Below, in pieces: positions 1 through 5,234 of a DNA stretch of 6,073 nucleotides (position 1 is the first letter of the stretch; each line of letters begins with the position of its first letter). The DNA is from an uncultured Bacteroidales bacterium. GTDB taxonomy: Bacteria; Bacteroidota; Bacteroidia; Bacteroidales; Paludibacteraceae. The stretch is from positions 1 through 6,073 of the forward strand of contig CALATT010000006.1 of assembly GCA_937891905.1 (NCBI GenBank), read 5' to 3'. A program made the translations under genes and the position numbers. Below the pieces are notes generated by a model. It did no database searches. It was not told the DNA's origin and saw only the letters and a list, made by a program, of their open reading frames with translations.

Positions 1-1248
1 GTAACTTACAAGGAGTTAGTGCAGCTGCGCAACCATTCAAAATTATTGCCTGGTAATTGGTATCGGCTTGTTGATTATATAACCACTGTCGCCAATGTAG
101 CTAATGCTCGGAGTGCAGAACACCCCTTTGATTTATTTGTATTAGCCATTGCTGAAAATACCCTTTCTGAAGAAGCACATGCGATTATATCTAATCGCGA
201 TACTGGGGGGTATTTCAAGAAATGTCAACTAGCTGCTTGGCGTGTCTGGTATTGCCTTGACAACGATAGTAAGCATTTCCAATGGGCCAATCCAAATGGT
301 ACGGGTGTAATCTATCGCCTCATTGACGAGCACGGCAATGATTGCCCTTATGATTTCAAAAATATTCAGTTCAAGCGTTGGGCTATTACTGACATTACCA
401 GTGAAAAACTGACCGATGATGCTATGGAGTGTTTACAATCTATTTACTGCATTGATAGGAACGGTGGCAAACACTATGCTACTAAAGATGTTTATGGGAA
501 TTGGGTACCATATGGTGATGGTACTTCTTTTGAGATAGACGAGGGCGATTTTGGCTGGTACTATACTTTCCATGGCATGAGTAGTGATGATGGAGAAACT
601 ATCAAAGATTCATACGATAGTACCGTGAGACAATTTCAGATATCAAACGCCTGCTTAACATTTTTAGAGAATGATGGTTGTGGTTCTGACACTAAAGAAT
701 ATTGTAAACAGAACATAATTCGACCTACATATCTAGAATATTTTGCCGATGATGAATATTTTAAAGGTAGGCAAACTCTGAATAACATTGTATTTCTCAT
801 TGGTATATCGTATTGCTTTTACAATAATGAAGAGGAATATTGGAATTGGAATGTAGGTTCTTGTTGTGGTAACTCTTTTGGCATTGAATGTAAATATTCT
901 ACATTTGGAGACCATTGTAATTACAATACATTCGGGAACGATTGTTATTATAACACATTCGGGAACGATTGTTATTATAACACATTCGGGAACAATTGTG
1001 ATAGTAATACATTCGGGAACGATTATATAAAATGTTGTACATTCGGTAATGAAGTTCAGTATTGTTCTATAAATAGCTATAGCACAGGTAGTTCTTATTG
1101 CTTACAATATGTCACAGTTCTTGATGGAACTATGGGCACATACAATAGCAAACTATCCTTAACAGGTTTGGCTGTTGGTGCAAGATATGCACAAATCTGT
1201 GGTTTTGATTCCAGCGGTGCATACATTACTAAAAATCTATTAGATTGA
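1..1248 (+). CDS. Phage tail-tip/fibre-like protein, 5' end outside window
   Basis: The frame is open from base 1, so the gene starts to the left; the GTG at 19 is simply an in-frame valine codon. About 415 residues are visible. The N-terminal third (PGNWYRLVDYITT, then WRVWYCLDND, GVIYRLIDEHGNDCPYDFKNIQFKRW) resembles a conserved block I recognise from tail-end proteins of Bacteroides prophages. Visible residues ~292-355 form tandem 9-residue units of the TFGNDCYYN type, with a regularly placed Cys, which suggests a beta-helical or beta-solenoid stalk. A non-repetitive C-terminal cap (YVTVLDGTMGTYN to ITKNLLD) follows. Its likely place is the virion tail, in host attachment; receptor binding is inferred from position and architecture, not shown. 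By hand count, 60-nt blocks are ~45% GC near the left end and ~30-32% GC in 661-720 and 901-960, which fits an exchanged C-terminal part. Confidence is high for a phage tail protein and moderate for fibre function. Confidence 0.75.
   Translation, partial: VTYKELVQLRNHSKLLPGNWYRLVDYITTVANVANARSAEHPFDLFVLAIAENTLSEEAHAIISNRDTGGYFKKCQLAAWRVWYCLDNDSKHFQWANPNGTGVIYRLIDEHGNDCPYDFKNIQFKRWAITDITSEKLTDDAMECLQSIYCIDRNGGKHYATKDVYGNWVPYGDGTSFEIDEGDFGWYYTFHGMSSDDGETIKDSYDSTVRQFQISNACLTFLENDGCGSDTKEYCKQNIIRPTYLEYFADDEYFKGRQTLNNIVFLIGISYCFYNNEEEYWNWNVGSCCGNSFGIECKYSTFGDHCNYNTFGNDCYYNTFGNDCYYNTFGNNCDSNTFGNDYIKCCTFGNEVQYCSINSYSTGSSYCLQYVTVLDGTMGTYNSKLSLTGLAVGARYAQICGFDSSGAYITKNLLD
874..1038 (+). repeat. 27-bp in-frame tandem repeat of the tail protein
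   Basis: Units start at 874, 901, 928, 955, 982 and 1009; the last is stretched to 30 bp, and a degenerate copy begins at 1039. Units 928-954 and 955-981 are identical, and the identity runs on for 12 more bases into the next unit. Each unit encodes T/S-F-G-x-x-C-x-Y/S-N/S. ATTCGGGAAC recurs at 930, 957, 984 and 1011. The exact duplication suggests recent slippage or recombination, so copy number may vary between isolates. Confidence 0.9.
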
Positions 1249-1271
1249 TAATATGTTAGTTATATGATATT

Positions 1272-1517
1272 ATGAAACAAATTGATAAATATCGTTTTCA
1301 AGCAGACGAGCAAAAGACTTTTGTAAATAACACTACCTCAATAAGGATGGGTAATAGGATATACATAGCTGCTGATGATAGCATCGACAACTATTCTGAA
1401 GTACCTATGACCGATGAAGAAATTCATGCCAGTCAAGAACATAACAAGGATCTTAACATTGCAGAAAAAAAGAGGGATAAAGTGGGTAAAAATCTCCATC
1501 AGCGAGGGCGTAAATGA
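1272..1517 (+). CDS. Small hypothetical phage protein (81 aa)
   Basis: I do not recognise this family. The protein is hydrophilic, with no signal peptide or membrane segment. It has a middle with several acidic residues (AADDSIDNYSEVPMTDEE) and a strongly basic C-terminal tail (KKRDKVGKNLHQRGRK). The gene follows the tail gene by 23 bp on the same strand, so it is probably co-transcribed and may encode a small virion or assembly accessory protein. The ATG sits in the leader ATATTATGAAACA, the same 13 bases that surround the start of the lipoprotein gene at 2864, which supports this start. It is real as an ORF with plausible context, but its function is unknown. Confidence 0.6.
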   Translation: MKQIDKYRFQADEQKTFVNNTTSIRMGNRIYIAADDSIDNYSEVPMTDEEIHASQEHNKDLNIAEKKRDKVGKNLHQRGRK

Positions 1518-1526
1518 TATGCTGTG

Positions 1527-1544
1527 TGTGCATATTTATGCACA
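1527..1544. repeat. 8-bp-arm inverted repeat after the small gene
   Basis: TGTGCATA and TATGCACA are perfect complements separated by TT, lying 9 bp past the stop codon at 1515-1517. No T-tract follows, so this is not a typical intrinsic terminator. It could be a protein-binding dyad or a weak RNA hairpin. Confidence 0.5.
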
Positions 1545-1637
1545 TATATCGCAACAATACACCAATAAAAAAATTGTAGTATAATTAATAAATTAACATA
1601 ATACGCTTTTAATGAATAGTATGTAGGATTTTTTCAG

Positions 1638-1645
1638 TATTTTTG
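1638..1645 (+). promoter_or_regulatory. Possible -7 element of a recombinase promoter
   Basis: TATTTTTG matches the Bacteroidetes -7 consensus TAnnTTTG and lies 77 bp before the recombinase start. I see no good TTTG -33 partner 19-21 bp upstream. In an AT-rich gap the match could be chance. If real, transcription would begin around 1651, at the inverted repeat described there. Confidence 0.3.
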
Positions 1646-1704
1646 TGGTTAATTGTTCCCGAATTATTCCTAATAATAATTTCGTGGAAGTCAATAATTA
1701 ACCA
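1646..1704. repeat. Nested inverted repeats in the recombinase leader
   Basis: The outer arms TGGTTAATT (1646-1654) and AATTAACCA (1696-1704) are perfect complements. The inner arms AATTATT (1662-1668) and AATAATT (1675-1681) flank a 6-base spacer, CCTAAT. Tyrosine recombinase core sites have short inverted arms around a 6-8 bp spacer, so the inner pair has the right geometry. AT-rich palindromes also arise easily by chance, and an RNA leader structure is an alternative. Confidence 0.4.
1651..1664 (-). repeat. Inverted copy of the tail-gene repeat motif
   Basis: AATTGTTCCCGAAT is the exact reverse complement of 984-997 inside the fourth full unit of the tail-protein tandem repeat. Ten of the 14 bases also match the other units carrying ATTCGGGAAC. 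The match breaks on both sides. It lies 59 bp before the recombinase start codon. It could be a recombination site, a fossil of the repeat, or chance. Confidence 0.6.
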
Positions 1705-1722
1705 ACTTAAATACACAATCCT

Positions 1723-2859
1723 ATGCTTAGAAAAATTCGTTACAAATTAGTGTACAATCGTAGCTATCGATTGAACAAAAGAGGGGAAGGGCTCATTGAA
1801 ATAGAGTGTACCCAGCAACAACGGCGTATCTACTTTAGTACGCATGTTTATGTCAAGCCTGAAAACTTTATGTATGGAGTTATCATAGATACTCCAAATG
1901 CAGACAGTCTGAACTATGTGTTATACAAGATGGTTCAGGAAGTGGAAATGATCGAACTGGAGTACATCAAGCGAGGTGTAGAAGTTCACCTGCCAATGCT
2001 CAAAGAAGCGGTAAGATCACATATATCTCCAGCAGCTAGACTAACCGATTTTGGTAGCCAAGTTGTAGAGCAAAGTGAGCGCAAGAACCTCACCAAACTC
2101 AACTACCAAACTTTGCTCAATAATATTGAGAGATTTCGGAAGGGCACGCTCATCACAGACATTGACTATCAATTTTTGGTGAGTTACGACAAATGGCTTC
2201 GGGAGAGTGGTATTGCCCATAATACTCGAATTAGTCGCTTGCGATTACTTAGGGCGTTGCTTAACGAAGCTCGAAAGCGAGATATAATCCACATCAACCC
2301 ATTTGATAGATTCCGAATCCAACAAATGGTGTCAAAAAAGGGATTCCTCACTATTGAGCAATTGCACAAGCTGGAGAAAATGGTCCTTAAAGGTTATGAG
2401 GAGAAAGTAAGAGATGCGTTCTTGATAGGCTGCTATACAGGATTGCGATTTTCCGATATTGTTACACTCAGAAACGAACATTTCAGTAAAGGGTGGCTTG
2501 TTAAGAAAATGGCAAAGACAGGATATGTAGTAGAGGTGCCAGTAGAAGAACTATTCGGTGGAAAATTATTGTTATTGTTTGAAAAATATAATGGCAATAT
2601 TGAACGAGTGACCAAATCGCTTGGGAGTAATGCCACAGTCAATAAAACTTTGAGAGGAATATTAGACCGAATAAAAGTAGATCCTAAAATAACATTTCAC
2701 TCTTCTCGCCATACATTTGGTACTCTATTGGGGCAGTCTGGAGTACAACAAACAACAATACAAAAATTGCTAGGTCATCAAAAGCTTCAGACTACTCAGA
2801 TTTATGTTGAAGTTGACCGAAAAGCAATCACGAACGATTTGAAAAAACAAAAAAAATAA
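1723..2859 (+). CDS. Tyrosine recombinase / phage-type integrase (378 aa)
   Basis: This enzyme cuts and rejoins DNA at specific sites through a covalent 3'-phosphotyrosine intermediate. Its layout is the Bacteroidetes one: an N-terminal arm-binding domain (~1-90, starting LVYNRSYRLNKRGEGLIEIE), a SAM-like core-binding domain (~105-200) and a catalytic domain (~205-370). The catalytic residues are all present: Arg242 in TGLRFSDI, Lys265 in AKTGYVVEVPV, His326 and Arg329 in HSSRHTFG, His352 in LLGHQKLQTT, and nucleophile Tyr361. It is full length and looks active. It ends 4 bp before the lipoprotein gene, so it probably shares a transcript with the lysis genes. It could integrate the phage, or act as a local invertase on sites in its leader and the tail gene. 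The sequence does not separate these roles. Enzyme class is near certain; role is open. Confidence 0.93.
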   Translation: MLRKIRYKLVYNRSYRLNKRGEGLIEIECTQQQRRIYFSTHVYVKPENFMYGVIIDTPNADSLNYVLYKMVQEVEMIELEYIKRGVEVHLPMLKEAVRSHISPAARLTDFGSQVVEQSERKNLTKLNYQTLLNNIERFRKGTLITDIDYQFLVSYDKWLRESGIAHNTRISRLRLLRALLNEARKRDIIHINPFDRFRIQQMVSKKGFLTIEQLHKLEKMVLKGYEEKVRDAFLIGCYTGLRFSDIVTLRNEHFSKGWLVKKMAKTGYVVEVPVEELFGGKLLLLFEKYNGNIERVTKSLGSNATVNKTLRGILDRIKVDPKITFHSSRHTFGTLLGQSGVQQTTIQKLLGHQKLQTTQIYVEVDRKAITNDLKKQKK

Positions 2860-2863
2860 TATT

Positions 2864-3328
2864 ATGAAACAGAACATCATTTTAGTTATCATCGCTGCCT
2901 TGCTCGTCGCTCTGTTCGTGACAATCCTCCAAGGCTGCAAGACCTTGCCTCCAGCCGTGCTGGATGCCATACACACCTCCGACAAGAAGGACATCGAGCA
3001 GCGTGCTGATACCTTCTGGAGAGACCGTTGGCACACCGAGTACCGCAATGGCGACACGGTGATCATCCACGACAGTATCTACATCTATGTGCCTCGTTGG
3101 CGTGACCGAGAGGTGACGGTAACGGTGACGGACAGCGTGCCATATCCTGTAGAGGTGCCAGTGGAAGTACCAGCCGACCGAACTGGTTGGGATAAGTTCT
3201 GTACCAAGTGGTTCATCGGTTCAACCTTGGCGTTGCTGGTGTTACTCCTATGGTGGCTCGCCGACTACATCCCTGTGCTCAAGCAAATCAAAGCAGTAAT
3301 CAAGGGAATTAAATTCCTCAAATCGTAA
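2864..3328 (+). CDS. Phage lipoprotein with C-terminal TM, candidate unimolecular spanin
   Basis: The 154-residue protein starts with a lipoprotein signal: a hydrophobic stretch (~4-22) and the lipobox L22-Q-G-C25. A soluble middle segment (~26-113) is rich in charged residues and in V/T/P runs such as EVTVTVTDSVPYPVEVPVE. One strong membrane segment follows (~116-137, with ALLVLLLWWLADYI), then a short basic tail (KQIKAVIKGIKFLKS). A lipid anchor at the N-terminus plus a C-terminal membrane helix is the design of unimolecular spanins such as phage T1 gp11, which link and fuse inner and outer membranes at lysis. The neighbouring amidase, 4 bp downstream, supports a lysis role. I infer function from topology and neighbours, not from homology. 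It could instead be a non-lysis envelope lipoprotein. GC content rises sharply from this gene onward. Confidence 0.65.
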   Translation: MKQNIILVIIAALLVALFVTILQGCKTLPPAVLDAIHTSDKKDIEQRADTFWRDRWHTEYRNGDTVIIHDSIYIYVPRWRDREVTVTVTDSVPYPVEVPVEVPADRTGWDKFCTKWFIGSTLALLVLLLWWLADYIPVLKQIKAVIKGIKFLKS

Positions 3329-3332
3329 TACT

Positions 3333-3800
3333 ATGCGCACAATATCCAAAATAATTATTCACTGTTCTTCTAGTCCTGAAGGCAGAAACGACACCGCTGA
3401 AGATATTCGTAGGTGGCACATAGAACGGGGGTTCAATGACATAGGCTATCATTATGTGATTGACTTAGACGGTACCATTGAAGAGGGTCGCCCTCTTTCC
3501 AAGGCAGGCGCACATTGCCAAGGACACAATCGCAATAGCATTGGTATTTGCTACATTGGGGGTGCCTACTGGCGTGATGGCGTTGATCCCAAAGGAAAGC
3601 CTATCAAAGGCAAAGACGGCAAGACTGTGCTTTTGCCCAAGGACACGCTCACTCTTGCGCAACATGATGCCCTGGTGCATTTGTTGCAACAATTGAAAGA
3701 GAAATTCCCCAATGCTACCGTTCATGGACACAATGAGTTCGCATCTAAAGCATGTCCATGCTTTGATGTTCAAGAGTTGCTTAGTTTTATACAATCATAG
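3333..3800 (+). CDS. N-acetylmuramoyl-L-alanine amidase, phage endolysin (155 aa)
   Basis: This zinc amidase would cut the bond between N-acetylmuramic acid and L-alanine in peptidoglycan and so serve as the lysis enzyme. It belongs to the Amidase_2 / T7 lysozyme-like family and is a single compact domain of the usual size. The zinc ligands by motif are His10 (IIIHCSSS), His133 (VHGHNEF) and Cys141 (KACPCFD). Tyr39 (IGYHYVI) and Lys139 match the T7 catalytic Tyr and Lys. There is no signal peptide, so it should need a holin or another export route to reach the periplasm, and no holin is visible here. It follows the lipoprotein gene by 4 bp and is followed closely by a strong terminator, so it is the last gene of this transcript. 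Confidence 0.93.
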   Translation: MRTISKIIIHCSSSPEGRNDTAEDIRRWHIERGFNDIGYHYVIDLDGTIEEGRPLSKAGAHCQGHNRNSIGICYIGGAYWRDGVDPKGKPIKGKDGKTVLLPKDTLTLAQHDALVHLLQQLKEKFPNATVHGHNEFASKACPCFDVQELLSFIQS

Positions 3801-3805
3801 AATAT

Positions 3806-3849
3806 CCGGCCATTTTGCTACTTTCTGCAAGATGGTCGGTATTTTTTTT
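3806..3849 (+). terminator. Rho-independent terminator after the amidase
   Basis: Arms 3806-3818 and 3827-3839 form a 13-bp stem with two G-U pairs around an 8-base loop (TACTTTCT). The sequence TA and eight Ts follow. It begins 5 bp after the amidase stop and ends the recombinase-lysis transcript. Confidence 0.85.
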
Positions 3850-3866
3850 GTAATTCACATCAAGTT

Positions 3867-3890
3867 CAACCCATAGGTTGTCCTTTTTTT
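3867..3890 (+). terminator. Weak hairpin plus T-tract between two terminators
   Basis: CAACC (3867-3871) and GGTTG (3876-3880) form a 5-bp stem with a 4-base loop, followed by TCC and seven Ts. The stem is short, so this may only add to the strong terminators on each side. Confidence 0.35.
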
Positions 3891-3896
3891 CAACTT

Positions 3897-3931
3897 AGAG
3901 AAATGCCCAAAATAGCATTTCTCTTTTTTTT
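3897..3931 (+). terminator. Second rho-independent terminator
   Basis: AGAGAAATGC (3897-3906) and GCATTTCTCT (3915-3924) form a perfect 10-bp stem around an 8-base loop, and a run of Ts continues to 3931. Together with the first terminator it insulates the head operon from upstream transcription. Confidence 0.82.
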
Positions 3932-3939
3932 GTCACTAC

Positions 3940-3963
3940 CATTTTCGTGATGTCATGAAAATG
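3940..3963. promoter_or_regulatory. 24-bp near-palindrome, possible operator
   Basis: Outer arms CATTTTC and GAAAATG, and inner TGA and TCA, are symmetric about 3951/3952. Of 11 pairs outside the central dinucleotide, 10 match and one is G/T. No T-tract follows, so it is not a third full terminator. It lies 76 bp upstream of the -33 box at 4040 and may bind a regulator of the head operon. No regulator gene is visible in this window. Confidence 0.4.
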
Positions 3964-3985
3964 TATCACATGTTCTAATTCTTCA

Positions 3986-4023
3986 CGAGCAATCCTCTTA
4001 CGCGCGCGCGAGCGCAATCCTCT
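3986..4023 (+). repeat. Direct repeats flanking a CG-alternating tract
   Basis: GCAATCCTCT-type copies occur at 3989-3998 and 4014-4023, 25 bp apart. Both follow CGAG; the second has an extra CG. Between them lies five CG dinucleotides (4001-4010), which is striking in a mostly AT-rich gap. The second copy ends 16 bp before the -33 promoter box, a position suited to an activator site. The tract could also adopt an unusual helix form. Function is inferred from position only. Confidence 0.5.
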
Positions 4024-4039
4024 CTATACATTATTTCTC

Positions 4040-4072
4040 TTTGTTAGCCTCCTGTACTTCTCTGTACCTTTG
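4040..4072 (+). promoter_or_regulatory. Bacteroidetes-type promoter of the head operon
   Basis: A -33 box TTTG (4040-4043) and a -7 box TACCTTTG (4065-4072) are separated by 21 bp, a full match to the TTTG-N19-21-TAnnTTTG consensus of the Bacteroidetes primary sigma factor. Transcription should start near 4078-4080, giving a ~20-nt leader to the ATG at 4100. The spacer holds two CTGTAC copies 10 bp apart (4052 and 4062). Confidence 0.8.
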
Positions 4073-4099
4073 CAGTCGGAATTTTTAACTCATACGACT

Positions 4100-5197
4100 A
4101 TGGCAAAGAAATACGATCTAAAACTCAAAGGTACGGTCGGCTACTGGAATTTCAACCAGCACACCGTTGACGAAGTACTGGACGACATGCACGACCAAGA
4201 GGTGCATGTGCTCATCGACTCGCTTGGCGGTATGGTCAAGGAAGCGCTCTCTATCTCTTCAGCATTTTCTGCGCACGGCAATGTACATGTGCATTACCGA
4301 GGCATGAACGCCAGTGCGGCTACCATCTCATCTATGGGCGCAAAGCATATCAGCATCGACGCTTCAGCTTTGTACCTGGTGCACAAGTGTTCGTTCACCG
4401 TGTTCGAGTGGGACGCTCTCAACGCTGACGAATTGATTGCCAAGGCAGAGGAGTACAAGAAGCTCGCTGCCGACGCAGAGAAGATTGACATCACTATCGC
4501 CACTATGTATGCAAAGCGTTGCAAGAAGCCTATCGATGACCTGAAGGCATTGATGGCTGAAAACAAGTGGCTCAGTGCACAAGAGGCATTGGAGTGGGGC
4601 TTCGTGGACGAGGTGATAGATGGCGCTGCGCCTGTACGCCTCACCGCATCTGTAGCTACAGCCATGGCAAGCGAAGGTATGCCTGTTCCTGATATGAACA
4701 TTGAGGCGGACGGCTTCTTTGAGAAGTTCGCAGCTCTGTTCCAAAAGATGTTCAATGCCAAGGGTATTGAGTCTCTTACAGCCCAAGCAGAACCTGTAGC
4801 ACGAAAAGAATCGGAACAACCCGACAATAATCAAAATCCAACTAATCTTATGAAAAAAACTTACCTTATGGTAGCAGCTATTTTGACTGCTATCCAGTCC
4901 GCTATGCCAGAGGCTAGTGAGGACGGCAAGTATCCATTGGACGACGCACAACTTGGCGCTATCGAAGATGCTCTCAAGAGCGCTCAAACAGCACAAGAGG
5001 CGAAAGACCAAGAGATTGCCACCATTAAAGCGCAGCTTGCTACTGCTCAACAAGAGATTAAAGATCTCAAGGAGAAGCCAGCTGCTACGCAAGATCATGT
5101 TGTAGATGACAATCATCACGCTCCTGGCAATGAAGAGAAATCTCCTGTAGAAGCTCTCTGCGAGGCTTTCGCTAACGCTCGCGAAATGATGAAGTAA
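4100..5197 (+). CDS. ClpP-like prohead protease with C-terminal scaffold-like domain
   Basis: This 365-residue protein should process head proteins during capsid maturation. Residues ~1-180 show the ClpP/S14 phage fold: IDSLGGMVKEAL (39-50), nucleophile Ser72 in MNASAATISSMGA, His95 in LYLVHKCS, and the LSAQEALEWGFVDEV segment (158-172). In my manual alignment, ClpP's catalytic Asp falls at Asn155 (AENKW), with Glu154 next to it. After a linker, residues ~251-365 carry a Gln/Ala/Glu/Lys-rich, probably coiled-coil stretch (~290-325) and an acidic tail, resembling a fused scaffold. I chose ATG 4100, because an upstream TTG at 4070 lies within the -7 promoter box and so before the expected transcript start. 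It is the first gene after the head promoter, with capsid next by 37 bp. Protease identity is solid; scaffold role is inferred. Confidence 0.88.
   Translation: MAKKYDLKLKGTVGYWNFNQHTVDEVLDDMHDQEVHVLIDSLGGMVKEALSISSAFSAHGNVHVHYRGMNASAATISSMGAKHISIDASALYLVHKCSFTVFEWDALNADELIAKAEEYKKLAADAEKIDITIATMYAKRCKKPIDDLKALMAENKWLSAQEALEWGFVDEVIDGAAPVRLTASVATAMASEGMPVPDMNIEADGFFEKFAALFQKMFNAKGIESLTAQAEPVARKESEQPDNNQNPTNLMKKTYLMVAAILTAIQSAMPEASEDGKYPLDDAQLGAIEDALKSAQTAQEAKDQEIATIKAQLATAQQEIKDLKEKPAATQDHVVDDNHHAPGNEEKSPVEALCEAFANAREMMK
4850..5197 (+). CDS. Possible nested scaffold protein from an internal start
   Basis: An in-frame ATG at 4850 (residue 251 of the protease) begins MKKTYLMVAAILTAIQ and would give a 115-residue product with a coiled-coil-like centre (roughly LKSAQTAQEAKDQEIA onward) and a charged C-terminus. 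The bases before it (AATCAAAATCCAACTAATCTT) are A/T-rich and SD-free, like the leader of the capsid gene, and they break the otherwise GC-richer coding sequence. Phage lambda makes scaffold Nu3 from within protease gene C in this way. The alternative is that it is only the C-terminal domain of one longer protein. Confidence 0.4.
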   Translation: MKKTYLMVAAILTAIQSAMPEASEDGKYPLDDAQLGAIEDALKSAQTAQEAKDQEIATIKAQLATAQQEIKDLKEKPAATQDHVVDDNHHAPGNEEKSPVEALCEAFANAREMMK

Positions 5198-5234
5198 TCA
5201 ACACTATTCATTAACTATCTAATCATTACTAAAA

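Noticed and set aside
19..21. GTG as the start of the tail gene
   Set aside because: The frame stays open to base 1 and the upstream residues (VTYKEL) continue the familiar N-terminal pattern, so the gene starts outside the window.
874..1038. CRISPR array
   Set aside because: The 27-bp units are contiguous with no spacers, are in frame within a tail protein, and have no cas genes nearby.
1..1248. Diversity-generating retroelement target
   Set aside because: There is no reverse transcriptase gene, no template repeat and no adenine-pattern variable region in the window; the repeats look like plain tandem duplication.
1518..1722. tRNA or small structured RNA gene in the gap
   Set aside because: I found no cloverleaf or T-loop-like sequence. 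The gap is AT-rich with short palindromes only.
2530..3167. 19-bp direct repeat (one mismatch) shared by the recombinase (2530-2548) and lipoprotein (3149-3167) genes
   Set aside because: Both copies encode VEVPVE in frame with similar codons, and the proteins are otherwise unrelated; most likely coincidence of a low-complexity peptide.
4070..4072. TTG as the start of the protease gene
   Set aside because: It lies within the -7 promoter box, before the expected transcript start; ATG 4100 begins the family-like sequence MAKKYDLKLKG.
4364..5119. 251-residue open frame on the minus strand
   Set aside because: It lies opposite the well-supported protease gene and shows no recognisable domain; it is a shadow frame. 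The same holds for the minus-strand frames at 4294-4827, 5607-6062, 3465-3794 and 2770-3066.
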